A stretch of 64,000 nucleotides of DNA from Rheinheimera tangshanensis (GCF_014645135.1 NZ_BMLH01000005.1:199906-263905); one strand, 5' to 3'; counted from the stretch's first letter, positions 34,674 to 44,246 are shown. Notes: generated from the sequence alone by a model not told the origin. Translations and numbers: made by a program.

Positions 34674-35129
34674 TTAAAGACGCTTTTCCATAAACACACT
34701 TAAGGGATCTAGCTGATAAGAGCCAAAGGGAGCCCTGTAGTGATATCCTAACTTTTCATAAAGTCCTAATGCTTCGGGCTGAGAAATACCTGTTTCAAGC
34801 CGGACCAGCAGGACTTGTTGTTCCACAAGATGAGCTTCCAACGCTTGCATCAGCTGCTTTGACACACCACGGCCTCTGAAAGACTCCAGCACATAAACCC
34901 GCTTGATCTCACCATAACTGCCATCATCATTCATTATTTTAACAGCACCACAGCCTGCCAAGTCACCATCCAGATAAGCCCCTAAAAATAGGACATTGGG
35001 CAATGCCAAAGCCGCTGGGCTTTCCATATGATTACTTTCAGCCGGGTATAAAGACGCCATATACGCATCAGACAATGCCAACAAATGTGCAGCCGGTGCA
35101 GATAAAGGATCTAGGGTTTTAATATACAT
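34674..35129 (-). CDS. GNAT family N-acetyltransferase
   Basis: The 151-residue protein has the GNAT fold: FLGAYLDGDLAGCGAVKIMNDD, the acetyl-CoA loop IKRVYVLESFRGRGVSKQLMQALEAHL (R/QxxGxG/A, about 80-105), and ALGLYEKLGYHYRAPFGSY near the C-terminus. It would transfer an acetyl group to an unknown amine. The start at 35129 (MYIKTLDPLSAPAAHLLAL) fits the domain. A longer frame to 35201 would add a hydrophobic N-terminus and is less likely. Confidence 0.82.
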   Translation of the reverse strand: MYIKTLDPLSAPAAHLLALSDAYMASLYPAESNHMESPAALALPNVLFLGAYLDGDLAGCGAVKIMNDDGSYGEIKRVYVLESFRGRGVSKQLMQALEAHLVEQQVLLVRLETGISQPEALGLYEKLGYHYRAPFGSYQLDPLSVFMEKRL

Positions 35130-35239
35130 AAACAGATTCTGCAGGGATAAAAGTAAGTAGTATTCAAACAAAAACAACGCTACCCACGCAATGCTTTTCA
35201 CTGTCTAAAAAGCAAAAATCAGCCAGCCGGACAGTTGGA

Positions 35240-35968
35240 TTAACGACAACCTTTAAGATAACTGCAACTATGAGCCTTGGCATACTGCTGCAACACTTCA
35301 ATAACACGTTGATGATCAGCGGAAGCAGCAGAGACAACAAAATAGGCATCTATTTCTGCCAGCTTCTTTTGTTTTAAGCCAGCGACCACATCAGTGGATT
35401 GCGTATCAGCATAAGCCACAAAAGGGCCTTGGTAACTAATTAAGTGTTGAGTACGCTGATGCAAAAATAACTGAATTGCACTAATACTGTCCGGCATATC
35501 GACTAACTGATAGCCTTGTTGCAGTAATTGCTGACGCTGACCTAAATAATCAAAGGAGCGGATCGCTGCCACAGTTTTATCTTGTGGCGCATCAGTGCTC
35601 AACTGATGGCTATACAGCATCAACTGCATCGGCATATAGGCGGGTTCAACAAATTTATGTTTTTTACTGATAGCCGCTGTGGTTTTTACATTGATACTAA
35701 AATCCACCTCGCCTTGGTCCAGTAACAGATACATCCGGGCAGGTGTGGTACAAACTGCTTTTAACTTAAAGCCTGCTTGCGAAAAAAGCCGCTGAGCCAA
35801 TAGATATCCATCTCCGGCACAAGTTTTACCATCAGCACTGACAACAAAATCAGGTGGAAAATTATGGATCCCCATGCGCAGCACTTTGTCTGACAGAATT
35901 GGCAGATCGGCCACCACAGGAGGCTGTATCAGCAAAGCTAAAACACAAAGAAGTCTGTATCGCATCAA
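35240..35968 (-). CDS. periplasmic solute-binding protein (family 3-like)
   Basis: The 242-residue protein has a signal peptide (RLLCVLALLIQPPVVA) and a solute-binding domain: LRMGIHNFPPDFVVSADGKTCAGDGYLLAQRLFSQAGFKLKAV, then YLLLDQGEVDFSIN. The substrate is unknown. No ABC transporter gene is nearby, and the domain may work as a sensor or a standalone binding protein. Confidence 0.72.
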   Translation of the reverse strand: MMRYRLLCVLALLIQPPVVADLPILSDKVLRMGIHNFPPDFVVSADGKTCAGDGYLLAQRLFSQAGFKLKAVCTTPARMYLLLDQGEVDFSINVKTTAAISKKHKFVEPAYMPMQLMLYSHQLSTDAPQDKTVAAIRSFDYLGQRQQLLQQGYQLVDMPDSISAIQLFLHQRTQHLISYQGPFVAYADTQSTDVVAGLKQKKLAEIDAYFVVSAASADHQRVIEVLQQYAKAHSCSYLKGCR

Positions 35969-36017
35969 GCACTCTTCAAATGAGGGTCAGAGTGCGCGAC
36001 TCTGACCCACAACACTA

Positions 36018-36515
36018 TTAAGCTAACACAGCCAAAGCACCTTCATACGAAGGTTCATCTGCAGTTTCAGCCACTTGCTCTGTGTACAACACTGAACCGT
36101 CAGTGCCAATGACAACTACAGCACGGGATAGTAACCCTGTCAGAGGACCTGTAGAAAAAGCTACACCGTAGTCTTTGCCAAAAGAGCTGCGGAAACTTGA
36201 ACCATTTTTCACTTGCTCTAAACCTTCAGCACCACAAAAACGAGCCTGAGCAAAAGGTAAGTCAGCAGAAACACACAAGACTGTGGTGTTGCTTAAGCTT
36301 GATAAGGCTTTGTTAAAAGTACGGACAGAGGTAGCACAAGTTGGAGTATCCACACTCGGGAAAATATTCAGTACCAAACGTTGTCCGGCAAAATCTGATA
36401 GTTTCACATCCGCTAAACCTGCACCTGTTAAGGTGAAATCAGGGGCTTTACTGCCCACTGCCGGCAGTTCGCCTACGGTCTGAAATGGATTACCTTTTAA
36501 TGTTACTGTGGCCAT
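36018..36515 (-). CDS. tpx: thiol peroxidase Tpx
   Basis: Tpx is an atypical 2-Cys peroxiredoxin that reduces hydroperoxides with thioredoxin. The 165-residue protein is the normal size. It has VTLKGNPFQTVGELPAVGSKAPDF at the N-terminus, the peroxidatic Cys in PSVDTPTCATSVRTFNKAL (about residue 61) and the resolving Cys in AQARFCGAEGLEQV (about 95). It is monocistronic. Confidence 0.96.
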   Translation of the reverse strand: MATVTLKGNPFQTVGELPAVGSKAPDFTLTGAGLADVKLSDFAGQRLVLNIFPSVDTPTCATSVRTFNKALSSLSNTTVLCVSADLPFAQARFCGAEGLEQVKNGSSFRSSFGKDYGVAFSTGPLTGLLSRAVVVIGTDGSVLYTEQVAETADEPSYEGALAVLA

Positions 36516-36556
36516 GAGTCGGCTCCTTTAGGTTAGAAAATCGGGTTAGTTAAAAA

Positions 36557-37189
36557 TCAGGGCGTATAGGAAGCACCAAAGCCTTTTTTCGGCTTTTTGG
36601 GTTTTTCCTGAGCGGTAATAGCCAGTTGATAACTCATCATCTGGCCTTGTTTAATCTGAATTTGTTGTGTCACCCAGTCGGCATTTTGCCATGGATGCCA
36701 GAGTTTGAGCTGATAGCTGCCATCAGGAACATCGTTAAAAGTCACCAGCCCTTTAGCATCTGTCACCTGTAAAAACGGGCTTTGCCCTACATAAATATAA
36801 GCCTGCATATAATCGTGAATATTACAGCCTAAAGCGACAATACCTGCCTGGTCAAACAACACAGGAGCCTCAGGTTTGTTGGCATACAACTTTAATTCAA
36901 AGACTTTGGCAGGAGAAAAAGAATAAACATGATGCCGGGTTTTATCCATATTCGGAAAGTCGACTTCGGTACCTATTTGATAGGCTGACACAAAAGGAAT
37001 AAAAGTCAGGTCCTGTTGTTTTACTTCTGCCTTTTTTACGGAAAAGGTTTTGTTCGCCGGGTCAAGCAATTCAACCACAGCATCTTCCAGTGGCTGGCCT
37101 TGTTGATCCGTGATGCTCAGCTTAACATCAGCTGTGGCATGGAAAGACAGTAAAAAAACCAGACACAAAACAGGGGTTACAAAGGTCAT
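36557..37189 (-). CDS. periplasmic cupredoxin-like protein
   Basis: The 210-residue protein has a signal peptide (TPVLCLVFLLSFHATA). An Ig/carboxypeptidase-regulatory-like start follows (KLSITDQQGQPLEDAVVELLDP), then a cupredoxin-like half with RHHVYSFSP and GCNIHDYMQAYIYV. The His, Cys, His and Met in these segments resemble a type 1 copper site (C-x2-H-x2-M). Similar proteins are often labelled methylamine utilisation proteins, without proof. It is divergent from the porin-like gene at 37363, so the two may share a task. The C-terminus is Lys/Pro-rich. Confidence 0.65.
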   Translation of the reverse strand: MTFVTPVLCLVFLLSFHATADVKLSITDQQGQPLEDAVVELLDPANKTFSVKKAEVKQQDLTFIPFVSAYQIGTEVDFPNMDKTRHHVYSFSPAKVFELKLYANKPEAPVLFDQAGIVALGCNIHDYMQAYIYVGQSPFLQVTDAKGLVTFNDVPDGSYQLKLWHPWQNADWVTQQIQIKQGQMMSYQLAITAQEKPKKPKKGFGASYTP

Positions 37190-37362
37190 TCAATCATCAC
37201 TCCGTGAGCCGGACCTGGCTAAAGTCTGCTTAAACTAAAGCAGTTTAGACCTGTTGTCATCATCTACCAGATAAAGCAGCAGAAACTTTTCAGATCTCCG
37301 TGTTTTTACCCGTTGATACAAACTGCTACTATCAAGGCAGAATAAAAATAAGGAATCCAGGG

Positions 37363-38610
37363 ATGTCCCCCACTCGTCCGACTGCTTTTTTAATCAGCCT
37401 GATCCCAGCACTGCTGTTCAGTGTCACCACAGCAGCATCCGAACAACTGAGCCTAAAAGGGCGAGGCGAATTTTATCTTAATAAACAAAATGATACAGCA
37501 GATTATTTAGCGCCCTGGTGGCAAAAAGGCACAGGACAATTTGGCTATCACACAAAGGCCGGAGCTGGACCACAGTATCTGGTTGCTTTACTTGAAGGCG
37601 ATTCTGATTTTTCGGCAGTAGTGCATGCACAGTGGCACAGAGCACCAGAAGCAGGGGTTGGAGTGACAGAAGCCTGGCTAAACTGGAGCCCTTTACCTGC
37701 CTCAGGCTACAGAGTTCGAGGCAGAGCTGGCGTATTTTATCCTGCGATGTCGCTGGAAAATACCGACTTGGCCTGGACTTCGCCTTATACCCATTCATTT
37801 TCTGCCATCAACAGCTGGATGGCCGAAGAAATCAAAACCAGAGCAGTTGAATTGTCAGTCAGTCGTCCCGGCCGTTTTTTTAAATCAGACCATAGTTTTC
37901 AGTGGGTTGGCGCGTTATTTCAAGGCAACGATCCGGCAGGTTCTATCTTAACCTGGCGAGGTTTTGCTGTGCATAATCTGCAAAGCGGCATCGGCGAACG
38001 CATTGATTTTGCCAACTACCTCAGCATAGCGCCAGGCGGGACCGTGGAACCACAACCGGCCTGGGTCGAACCCAATCGCGAGTTGGATCATAAAACCGGC
38101 TATTACGCAGGACTGCACTGGCAGCACAAAGACCAGACCGAAGCCCGGCTTTATTGGTATGACAACAGAGGCGAACCTACGACCTTTAAAGATGGCCAGT
38201 ATGCCTGGGACACCCGTTTTGTCAGTCTGGCTTTGCAACATCAACTGACAGAACAGTGGCGGCTGCTGGCGCAGTATCTGAATGGCGATACCGCTATGGG
38301 GCAAAAGGTGGTTGTCGCAGATTATCGCAGTAGTTACCTGATGCTGAACTATCAATCAGAGCAGCACAGTATCAGTGTCCGTTATGACCGTTTTGAAGTG
38401 ACAGATCAAGACCAGACTCCAACAGACGATAACAATGGCAAAGGCCATAGCTGGACTATCAACTGGACCTATCAGCTGACAGACCATTTTGATATTGCAC
38501 TGGAGCACAGCAGCTTAACCAGCGTTCAAGCGAACAGGACCCAGTGGGATGACTGGCTGGCAAAAGCGAAGCAGCGCTCCAGTAGTTTGATTTTGGGGTA
38601 TCGATGGTAA
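37363..38610 (+). CDS. outer-membrane beta-barrel (porin-like) protein
   Basis: The 415-residue protein has a signal peptide (AFLISLIPALLFSVTTAAS). The rest shows alternating aromatic beta-strand patterns (SLKGRGEFYLNKQ, ARLYWYDNRGEP, HSISVRYDRFEVTDQDQ) and ends in SSSLILGYRW, with a C-terminal aromatic typical of outer-membrane barrels. The ATG at 37363 follows AGGAATCCAGGG. The solute is unknown. It is divergent from the cupredoxin-like gene. Confidence 0.78.
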   Translation: MSPTRPTAFLISLIPALLFSVTTAASEQLSLKGRGEFYLNKQNDTADYLAPWWQKGTGQFGYHTKAGAGPQYLVALLEGDSDFSAVVHAQWHRAPEAGVGVTEAWLNWSPLPASGYRVRGRAGVFYPAMSLENTDLAWTSPYTHSFSAINSWMAEEIKTRAVELSVSRPGRFFKSDHSFQWVGALFQGNDPAGSILTWRGFAVHNLQSGIGERIDFANYLSIAPGGTVEPQPAWVEPNRELDHKTGYYAGLHWQHKDQTEARLYWYDNRGEPTTFKDGQYAWDTRFVSLALQHQLTEQWRLLAQYLNGDTAMGQKVVVADYRSSYLMLNYQSEQHSISVRYDRFEVTDQDQTPTDDNNGKGHSWTINWTYQLTDHFDIALEHSSLTSVQANRTQWDDWLAKAKQRSSSLILGYRW

Positions 38611-38622
38611 CAAGAAGCCGTC

Positions 38623-39246
38623 TTACCCCAGTAGCATCCATAACGCCACAGCAAACATTAAACTGGCCGCAATACGATTGAGCCACTGCACTTTGTTTTG
38701 TTGCTGGAAAAATGCACCTAATGCTTTACCACCACTGGCGTACAGCAGCATCGACAAAAACTCCAGCACAAGAATAATACACACCAGCACCAGCAACTGC
38801 GGCCAAAACGCCAGTTGGCTGTCGATAAAAGGTGGCAACAACGCCATATGAAAAGCCCAGCCTTTGGGATTAGACACTGCGGTGACAAACCCCTGGCTAA
38901 ATAAAGTGCGCCTTGGCATCAGCTCCCGACTGATACCGGCCTGAGGAATAGCTAACTTGCCTTTGGCCCACCACATTTGCCAGCCGATATAAGCTAAAAA
39001 AAGAGCGCCTGCAATTTTAAACCACTGAAATACAACCGGAAACTGTAGCATCATAGCTGCGACACCACACACAGCCAGAATAGCGACCAAGGCCACACCT
39101 AACATCTCGCCCCACATCATCCAGAATGTACGGCGCACGCCCTGTGTCATGCCAAGCGTCATAGCCAGAGTCATGCACATACCCGGCGTAACCGAAACAA
39201 ATAAAAAAGTTGGAATAAAAGCGCCCATCAAGGCCAGATTGATCAT
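38623..39246 (-). CDS. LysE/RhtB family exporter
   Basis: The 207-residue protein has about six membrane segments and the LysE-family start, MINLALMGAFIPTFLFVSVTPGMCMTLAMTLGMTQGVRR. FSQGFVTAVSNPKGWAFHMALLPPF lies near residue 120. The family exports amino acids or their derivatives in exchange for protons. Upstream in-frame codons to 39300 lack a ribosome site and the family N-terminus. It is convergent with the porin-like gene with only 12 bases between. Confidence 0.88.
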   Translation of the reverse strand: MINLALMGAFIPTFLFVSVTPGMCMTLAMTLGMTQGVRRTFWMMWGEMLGVALVAILAVCGVAAMMLQFPVVFQWFKIAGALFLAYIGWQMWWAKGKLAIPQAGISRELMPRRTLFSQGFVTAVSNPKGWAFHMALLPPFIDSQLAFWPQLLVLVCIILVLEFLSMLLYASGGKALGAFFQQQNKVQWLNRIAASLMFAVALWMLLG

Positions 39247-39318
39247 AGCTACCTCATCAATGAAGAGCGCTATTCTGTCTGGTTGTGCAGACGACAACAA
39301 GAGTGGCTGACCTACTTT

Positions 39319-40152
39319 TTAAGGCTCTGGCCGCTCCCGCACAAATACCGCAAAACGAGGTGTGCCTTTGTGAGTTAACCCACGGTATTGAAAAGTCACC
39401 AAACGCCCTATTGGCGGCGGGTTTTGACGTTCATCCAGACTAAAACCTGAACCTAATTTAAAGCGACGACCATCAGGTAATTCCACCAATAAAGCCCCGA
39501 GCATGCCGCTAAATTGCCCCTTGCCCGGCAAATGTGCCACAACCCTGGCCTCCGCATCCTCCACCAGCTTTAGTTTTTGCAGATGACCGACTCTGCCACT
39601 TTGATAAAGCGCCTTTACATGATGCAACATCAACCCTTCGCCACCTTCGCTGACAACCTGCTTTAACAGCTGTTCAAGTTCTGCTTTGCTCTGCAGTTGC
39701 TGTTGGGGGATCAGTTGTAGAAAAGTCGAATCCGGTAGTTGCTGCTGCAAAAACTGCAAGCGTTCGGTAAAGGTGCCGGGATGTTCTGGCGCATCAAATA
39801 CCATCAGGCGAATCGTCTGCCAGTGAACGTCTGTTGAACTATGCTGTAAAGCCTGCATCACCTGTTGAAACTGCCCCCGCCCAGCCCACAACTCGGCATC
39901 AAGCGCAAAAGCAGGTAACTGTTTTCGTAAAGGCTCTGGCAGCTTAATCCATTGCCCGCTGCGGCTACGTAATTGATGGCCATCCCAAAAGGCCCGCACA
40001 CCGTCCAGTTTCTCACTGATCCAAAAATCAGCCACTGCGTCTTGCTGCTGATAGGAATTAGCTAACTGTAACTGGGGTAAGGTTTCAAGGCCAAAAGCCG
40101 GCACAGTCGCCAACATAGCCGTACAACACAGTGACAAATACAAAGTTCGCAT
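39319..40152 (-). CDS. secreted (LigE-type) ATP-dependent DNA ligase
   Basis: The 277-residue protein has a signal peptide (LYLSLCCTAMLATVPAFG), then the ligase motifs. Motif I is SEKLDGVRAFWDG with the adenylated Lys (about residue 48). ALDAELWAGRGQF follows near 85, EGGEGLMLHH near 175 and KLKLVEDAEARVV near 195. A C-terminal OB fold is present (FRYRG-like, LVTFQYRGLTHKGTPRF). This matches the small periplasmic ATP-dependent ligases of Gram-negative bacteria, which may join DNA during uptake. It is monocistronic. Confidence 0.88.
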   Translation of the reverse strand: MRTLYLSLCCTAMLATVPAFGLETLPQLQLANSYQQQDAVADFWISEKLDGVRAFWDGHQLRSRSGQWIKLPEPLRKQLPAFALDAELWAGRGQFQQVMQALQHSSTDVHWQTIRLMVFDAPEHPGTFTERLQFLQQQLPDSTFLQLIPQQQLQSKAELEQLLKQVVSEGGEGLMLHHVKALYQSGRVGHLQKLKLVEDAEARVVAHLPGKGQFSGMLGALLVELPDGRRFKLGSGFSLDERQNPPPIGRLVTFQYRGLTHKGTPRFAVFVRERPEP

Positions 40153-40409
40153 TGGTTTGCCCTCCTTGTTGTGTTCCGGTTTTAACTGTAGCTCGTTTTA
40201 TTTGAAAATAAAGTGTTAACAAAAATGCACTATTTTAGTGCTGAATTGAACAGGAAAAGTACATTAAGGTATTGATCAGCCATAAAAAACTGAAGCAACC
40301 ACACTAGATTTACCAATAAAATCAAATAATTGACATCAGACTGTCATAGCTGGGTACAGATACTGCTTCTGGTATTTGAATTGTTCGTGAAGCCGTTTGG
40401 GAGTCGAGT

Positions 40410-41681
40410 ATGGTTCAGCTTTATTTACGCCAACATCCACAACGTGACCTGCTGGAGCAAGAGTTGCAACAGCGCTTTTTCCCGGCTCTGGATTCCCCTT
40501 GCCAGCTCTGCCAGTTTGTACTGACCTTATCCAGTGTTTCACGTACTGCTGAATACCAGGCTATGCACCAGTTAGCTCAGCAACATGGCAAAACCCTTGA
40601 ACCACATGAACAAGACTGCAATCTGCAGTTGGGCACTAGCTGGTTACGCTGGGAGAGGCACAACGAATTTTCGACTTATACTTTTATTCGCAGTGGTGTA
40701 GCGGCCAGCTTATTTTGTGATCCGCAGGACTTAGTACCGGACAACGAATGGTTTGCCAGCTTACCGGGGCAGCTGTTCCGGGTGGTGCAGCTGAGTATAG
40801 TGCAGCCAGCTCAACTGGCACACCAAGACCCTGCCACTCTTTTTGTCAGTGAGCATTTGATCAGCAGTATGGTATTTAACGGCAAAGCCAGAATTTGGAC
40901 GGACTTTCGTAAACACAACGAAGGGGCGGGTCGCATGTTAGTGCTGGATCATGGTTTGAGCCGCAGTGCTTTAGGTGCTTTGGTTCAACAACTGTTCGAT
41001 TTAGGCAACTACCGCAAGCTGGCGCTTTTGGCCTGGCCTTATTGCAAGCTGGCGCTGCATCAATTGCCACAGCAAGAACAACAACTGGCGGTGATCACCT
41101 CACGTATAGAGCAAAAACAAGGCAATGACGAGCAGTTGTTGGATGAGTTAATTCAGTTAGCTGCACAGACCGAACATCAAATCTCGGAAAACAGCAGCAG
41201 ATTACAAGCCAGTCATGCCTATTACCAGTTGACACTGGACAGGCTCAAAAGTCTGGATGAACAGCCTGTCGAAGGACTGCTGTCATTACAGCACTTTACC
41301 GAGCGGCGTTTAACACCGGCCTGGCGTACCGCTCAGTCCGTGCTGAAACGTCAGCAGCACCTGGCAGAGCGTTTAGGCCGTTCCACCGAATTACTCCGTA
41401 CTCAAATCAACTTAAAGCTGGCCTGGCAAAACCAAACGCTGCTGGCTTCGATGGATAAAAGAGCGCATTTGCAACTAAAACTACAAAGTGCGGTTGAACG
41501 TTTGTCAGTGGTTGCCATCAGCTACTACTCATTGCAACTATTAACCAAAGCTCAGCAAGCCATACTGCACTGGTTGCCACAATGGCCAGCTAAAACCATA
41601 GAGTCCATTAGTATCCCGCTGGTGGTGGCTATGGTGCTATGGTATTTCTGGCATTTACGGAAAAAGTTGGCTCAGCATTAA
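40410..41681 (+). CDS. DUF3422 family membrane-anchored protein
   Basis: The 423-residue protein matches the DUF3422 pattern as I remember it: LRQHPQRDLLEQELQQRFFPALDSPCQLCQFVLTL, WLRWERHNEFSTYTFIRSG near 85 and GRMLVLDHGLSRSALGALVQQLFDLGNYRKLALLAWPY near 175. The rest is coiled-coil-like (about 210-370), with a membrane segment near the C-terminus (SIPLVVAMVLWYFWHL). The function is unknown. GGGAG about seven bases before the ATG supports this start. It is monocistronic. Confidence 0.85.
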   Translation: MVQLYLRQHPQRDLLEQELQQRFFPALDSPCQLCQFVLTLSSVSRTAEYQAMHQLAQQHGKTLEPHEQDCNLQLGTSWLRWERHNEFSTYTFIRSGVAASLFCDPQDLVPDNEWFASLPGQLFRVVQLSIVQPAQLAHQDPATLFVSEHLISSMVFNGKARIWTDFRKHNEGAGRMLVLDHGLSRSALGALVQQLFDLGNYRKLALLAWPYCKLALHQLPQQEQQLAVITSRIEQKQGNDEQLLDELIQLAAQTEHQISENSSRLQASHAYYQLTLDRLKSLDEQPVEGLLSLQHFTERRLTPAWRTAQSVLKRQQHLAERLGRSTELLRTQINLKLAWQNQTLLASMDKRAHLQLKLQSAVERLSVVAISYYSLQLLTKAQQAILHWLPQWPAKTIESISIPLVVAMVLWYFWHLRKKLAQH

Positions 41682-41828
41682 AACATTTAGTTACGTTACC
41701 GGTTTCAAACCACACTGTATCCATTCGCTGTCACAGCGACAGTCAGCAGGCTTCACACAGCAATAGATGATTGAGCAGCCCTTTACAGTGAGATAGCCTC
41801 CGCCTGCCTGTTTCCCGGCAACCTTCGC

Positions 41829-42482
41829 TCAGAGCTTGGGGCCAAAACACAGGTCACCAGCATCCCCAAGGCCCGGCACTATATAAGCCTGCTCGTTCAG
41901 ACGCTGGTCCAGGGCACCTAACCACAGATAACTGTTTTGCGGTAAATGCTGACGCAAGGCATCCACCCCTTCGGGCGCAGCAATAGCTGCAACTACATGA
42001 ACTGAGCGAGGACTGGCCTGACTTGCGATCAGTTGCCAGACCTTAAGTAACGATCCGCCTGTCGCCAGCATAGGGTCTATTAAAATCAGATCACGGCCAG
42101 TTAAATCCGGCAAAGCAGCGTAGTTCATGCGGACCTCCAGTTGTTCTGCACTGTCGCCCTCAACCCGATAAGCACCGATAAAACCGCTGTCCGCCTCGTC
42201 AAAAGCGTTGGCAAAGCCCTGATAAAAGGCTAAACCAGCCCTTAGCACAGTCACCAGTACAGGAGGCTGGGTTGGGACCTCTATCTGGGTTGAGCCCAGC
42301 ACAGTGTGCACTTCAACCTGATGCACAGGCAAAGTTTTTGCCAGTTCTGCAGCCAGTAAAAAACCCAGGCGTTCTAAATTAAACTTAAAACGCAGTCTGT
42401 CTTTTTGTACGTGCGGATCACGCAGTTGTAATAAAATGCTGTGCACTAACCCAGGATATAAATTCAGTTGAAACAGATTCAT
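41829..42482 (-). CDS. upp: uracil phosphoribosyltransferase
   Basis: Upp salvages uracil to UMP using PRPP. The 217-residue protein has VLVTVLRAGLAFYQGFANAF (about 88-107) and the PRPP loop LILIDPMLATGGSLLKVWQLI (about 140-160). The C-terminus is YIVPGLGDAGDLCFG, as in Upp. It is rather divergent from Escherichia coli Upp (208). The ATG at 42482 (MNLFQLNLYPGL) is preferred over an upstream start that would add 35 unrelated residues. Confidence 0.9.
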   Translation of the reverse strand: MNLFQLNLYPGLVHSILLQLRDPHVQKDRLRFKFNLERLGFLLAAELAKTLPVHQVEVHTVLGSTQIEVPTQPPVLVTVLRAGLAFYQGFANAFDEADSGFIGAYRVEGDSAEQLEVRMNYAALPDLTGRDLILIDPMLATGGSLLKVWQLIASQASPRSVHVVAAIAAPEGVDALRQHLPQNSYLWLGALDQRLNEQAYIVPGLGDAGDLCFGPKL

Positions 42483-42622
42483 TCGCAGACCCGATCGTTG
42501 ATTCGTCTGCAAAGGGTATAGTTTTTTTCCGCCAGGACGCAACTTGTTCTGCCAGTCTGGCCTTGAATTTATTAAGAGTGGCGCCATAACTGCTCAATGA
42601 CAAAGCGACTGGAGCAGCTGCG

Positions 42623-43474
42623 GTGCCTTTATTGTTATTAATTGTGCTGACGTTAATAGTGTTAGCAGCGATATTTTTACCGCCTGTCTGGAGGCAATAT
42701 CACCGGAACAAAATTCAGCAGCAGCCCTTTCCTGCTGCATGGCGACAAATTTTAAAACACCGCATGCCTTATTTTCGTGCTTTACCCGCTGACTTGCAGC
42801 TGCAACTGAAAAAGTTGATCCAGGTTTTTGTCGCGGAAAAGCAATTTGTAGGTTGTGCTGGCCTCACTGTTACTGACGAGATGAGAGTGACCATTGCGGC
42901 CCAGGCTTGTTTGTTGTTATTAAATAAACCCGCTCATTATTACCCTAAACTCAAGCAAATTCTGATTTATCCCGCCGCTTTTGTGGTACCAACACAGCAG
43001 GCTGATAACGCTGGTGTCGTCAGTGAAATGACACAAGTGCGATTGGGGGAGTCCTGGCAAACAGGTCAGATTATTTTGTCCTGGGTTGATACCTTAAAAT
43101 CTGCCGCTATTTGTAACGATGGACATAATCTGGTGATCCATGAATTTGCGCATCAATTGGATCAACTCAAAGGCCAAGCGACCGGAGCACCTCAACTCAG
43201 CAGCGCTCAGGCTTATAAAGAGTGGTCTTTGGTGTTATCCCGCGAATATGAGCAATTACAAAAACAACTGGCGCTGGACTTACCAACCTTGTTTGATGCG
43301 TACGCAGCGACCAATCCGGCCGAATTCTTTGCGGTAATTTCCGAGGTATTTTTTGAACAACCTGATTTATTTGCCGCACAGCATGCAGCCTTGTACCAGC
43401 AGTTACGATCTTTTTACGCATTGGACCCGTTAAGCTGGGTTCAGACTCATCCTGTCAATGCACCTCGTCCCTGA
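42623..43474 (+). CDS. MtfA-type zinc peptidase (M90 family) with membrane anchor
   Basis: MtfA in Escherichia coli is a zinc metallopeptidase that interacts with the glucose-PTS regulator Mlc. The 283-residue protein has the zinc motif HEFAHQLDQLKG (about 173-184), NPAEFFAVISEVFFEQP with the third ligand Glu (about 235), and an N-terminal membrane helix (LLLLIVLTLIVLAAIFLPPVW). The helix is absent from E. coli MtfA but common in relatives. The start is GTG with GGAG about eight bases before it. It is divergent from upp. Confidence 0.88.
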   Translation: MPLLLLIVLTLIVLAAIFLPPVWRQYHRNKIQQQPFPAAWRQILKHRMPYFRALPADLQLQLKKLIQVFVAEKQFVGCAGLTVTDEMRVTIAAQACLLLLNKPAHYYPKLKQILIYPAAFVVPTQQADNAGVVSEMTQVRLGESWQTGQIILSWVDTLKSAAICNDGHNLVIHEFAHQLDQLKGQATGAPQLSSAQAYKEWSLVLSREYEQLQKQLALDLPTLFDAYAATNPAEFFAVISEVFFEQPDLFAAQHAALYQQLRSFYALDPLSWVQTHPVNAPRP

Positions 43475-43642
43475 AGTAGTGGCTTTGTTGACTATATACT
43501 CTGGACTCACTCAACTGGCGTTTGCCTGCAACGCCTCTGACTTTGGGTATAACAGCCCCTTACTGACATAAAAAAGTCGACCCGATAGCGCCATTGCGTA
43601 ATAATGACGGCCATTTTTGAGCAAGCAGCGGATAAACAAACA

Positions 43643-44125
43643 ATGCAAATCACTAAAGATACCGTGGTTCAGTTCCACTACACCTTATCAGACGAAACAG
43701 CTGTGTTAGAAAACTCCAGAAGTCAGGACCCGGTTTTATATCTGCAAGGTCATGGCAACCTGATTGAAGGTTTAGAAAAGGCGATGGAAGGTCATCAGGC
43801 TGGTGATAAATTTCAGGTGACTTTAGCTCCGGCAGACGCCTATGGTGAACGCACTGAAGACGCGATTCAAAGTGTTCAGGTTAAACACCTGATGGGCGCT
43901 AAAAAGTGGAAACCAGGTATGGTGGCTGTGGTGAACACAGAACAAGGTCAGCGCCAGGTCACTGTAGTTAAAGTCGGTATGTTTAAAGCAGAAGTAGACA
44001 CTAACCACCCATTAGCAGGTAAAACCTTAAGTTTTGATATCGATGTGATAGATGTTCGTGCAGCCTCTGCAGAAGAAATTGAACACGGTCATGCCCATGG
44101 TGTTGGTGGTCATCACCACCATTAA
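43643..44125 (+). CDS. SlyD-like FKBP-type peptidyl-prolyl isomerase
   Basis: The 160-residue protein has the FKBP/IF domain order of SlyD: MQITKDTVVQFHYTLSD, LYLQGHGNLIEGLEKAMEGHQAGDKFQVTLAPADAYGER near 40, and NHPLAGKTLSFDIDVIDVRAA near 120. The His-rich tail HGHAHGVGGHHHH could bind metals such as nickel. SlyD folds proteins and supplies nickel to hydrogenase. The start at 43643 removes 13 upstream residues without a ribosome site. A hairpin downstream (44144-44178) may end transcription. Confidence 0.9.
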   Translation: MQITKDTVVQFHYTLSDETAVLENSRSQDPVLYLQGHGNLIEGLEKAMEGHQAGDKFQVTLAPADAYGERTEDAIQSVQVKHLMGAKKWKPGMVAVVNTEQGQRQVTVVKVGMFKAEVDTNHPLAGKTLSFDIDVIDVRAASAEEIEHGHAHGVGGHHHH

Positions 44126-44143
44126 TCAGACTCTGCGCTAATA

Positions 44144-44178
44144 AATTCAGTTCAGCCGATTTGAGGCTGAACTGAATT
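44144..44178 (+). terminator. 14-bp hairpin after the SlyD-type gene
   Basis: AATTCAGTTCAGCC (44144-44157) pairs fully with GGCTGAACTGAATT (44165-44178) across a 7-base loop. No long T run follows, so it may be a weak terminator or an mRNA 3'-end stabiliser. Confidence 0.6.
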
Positions 44179-44246
44179 AAACCTTGTTCTGACACGATGC
44201 ATTGGTTAGATTAACAATATGTTAAAGAAACCAAGGCATAGTACAG

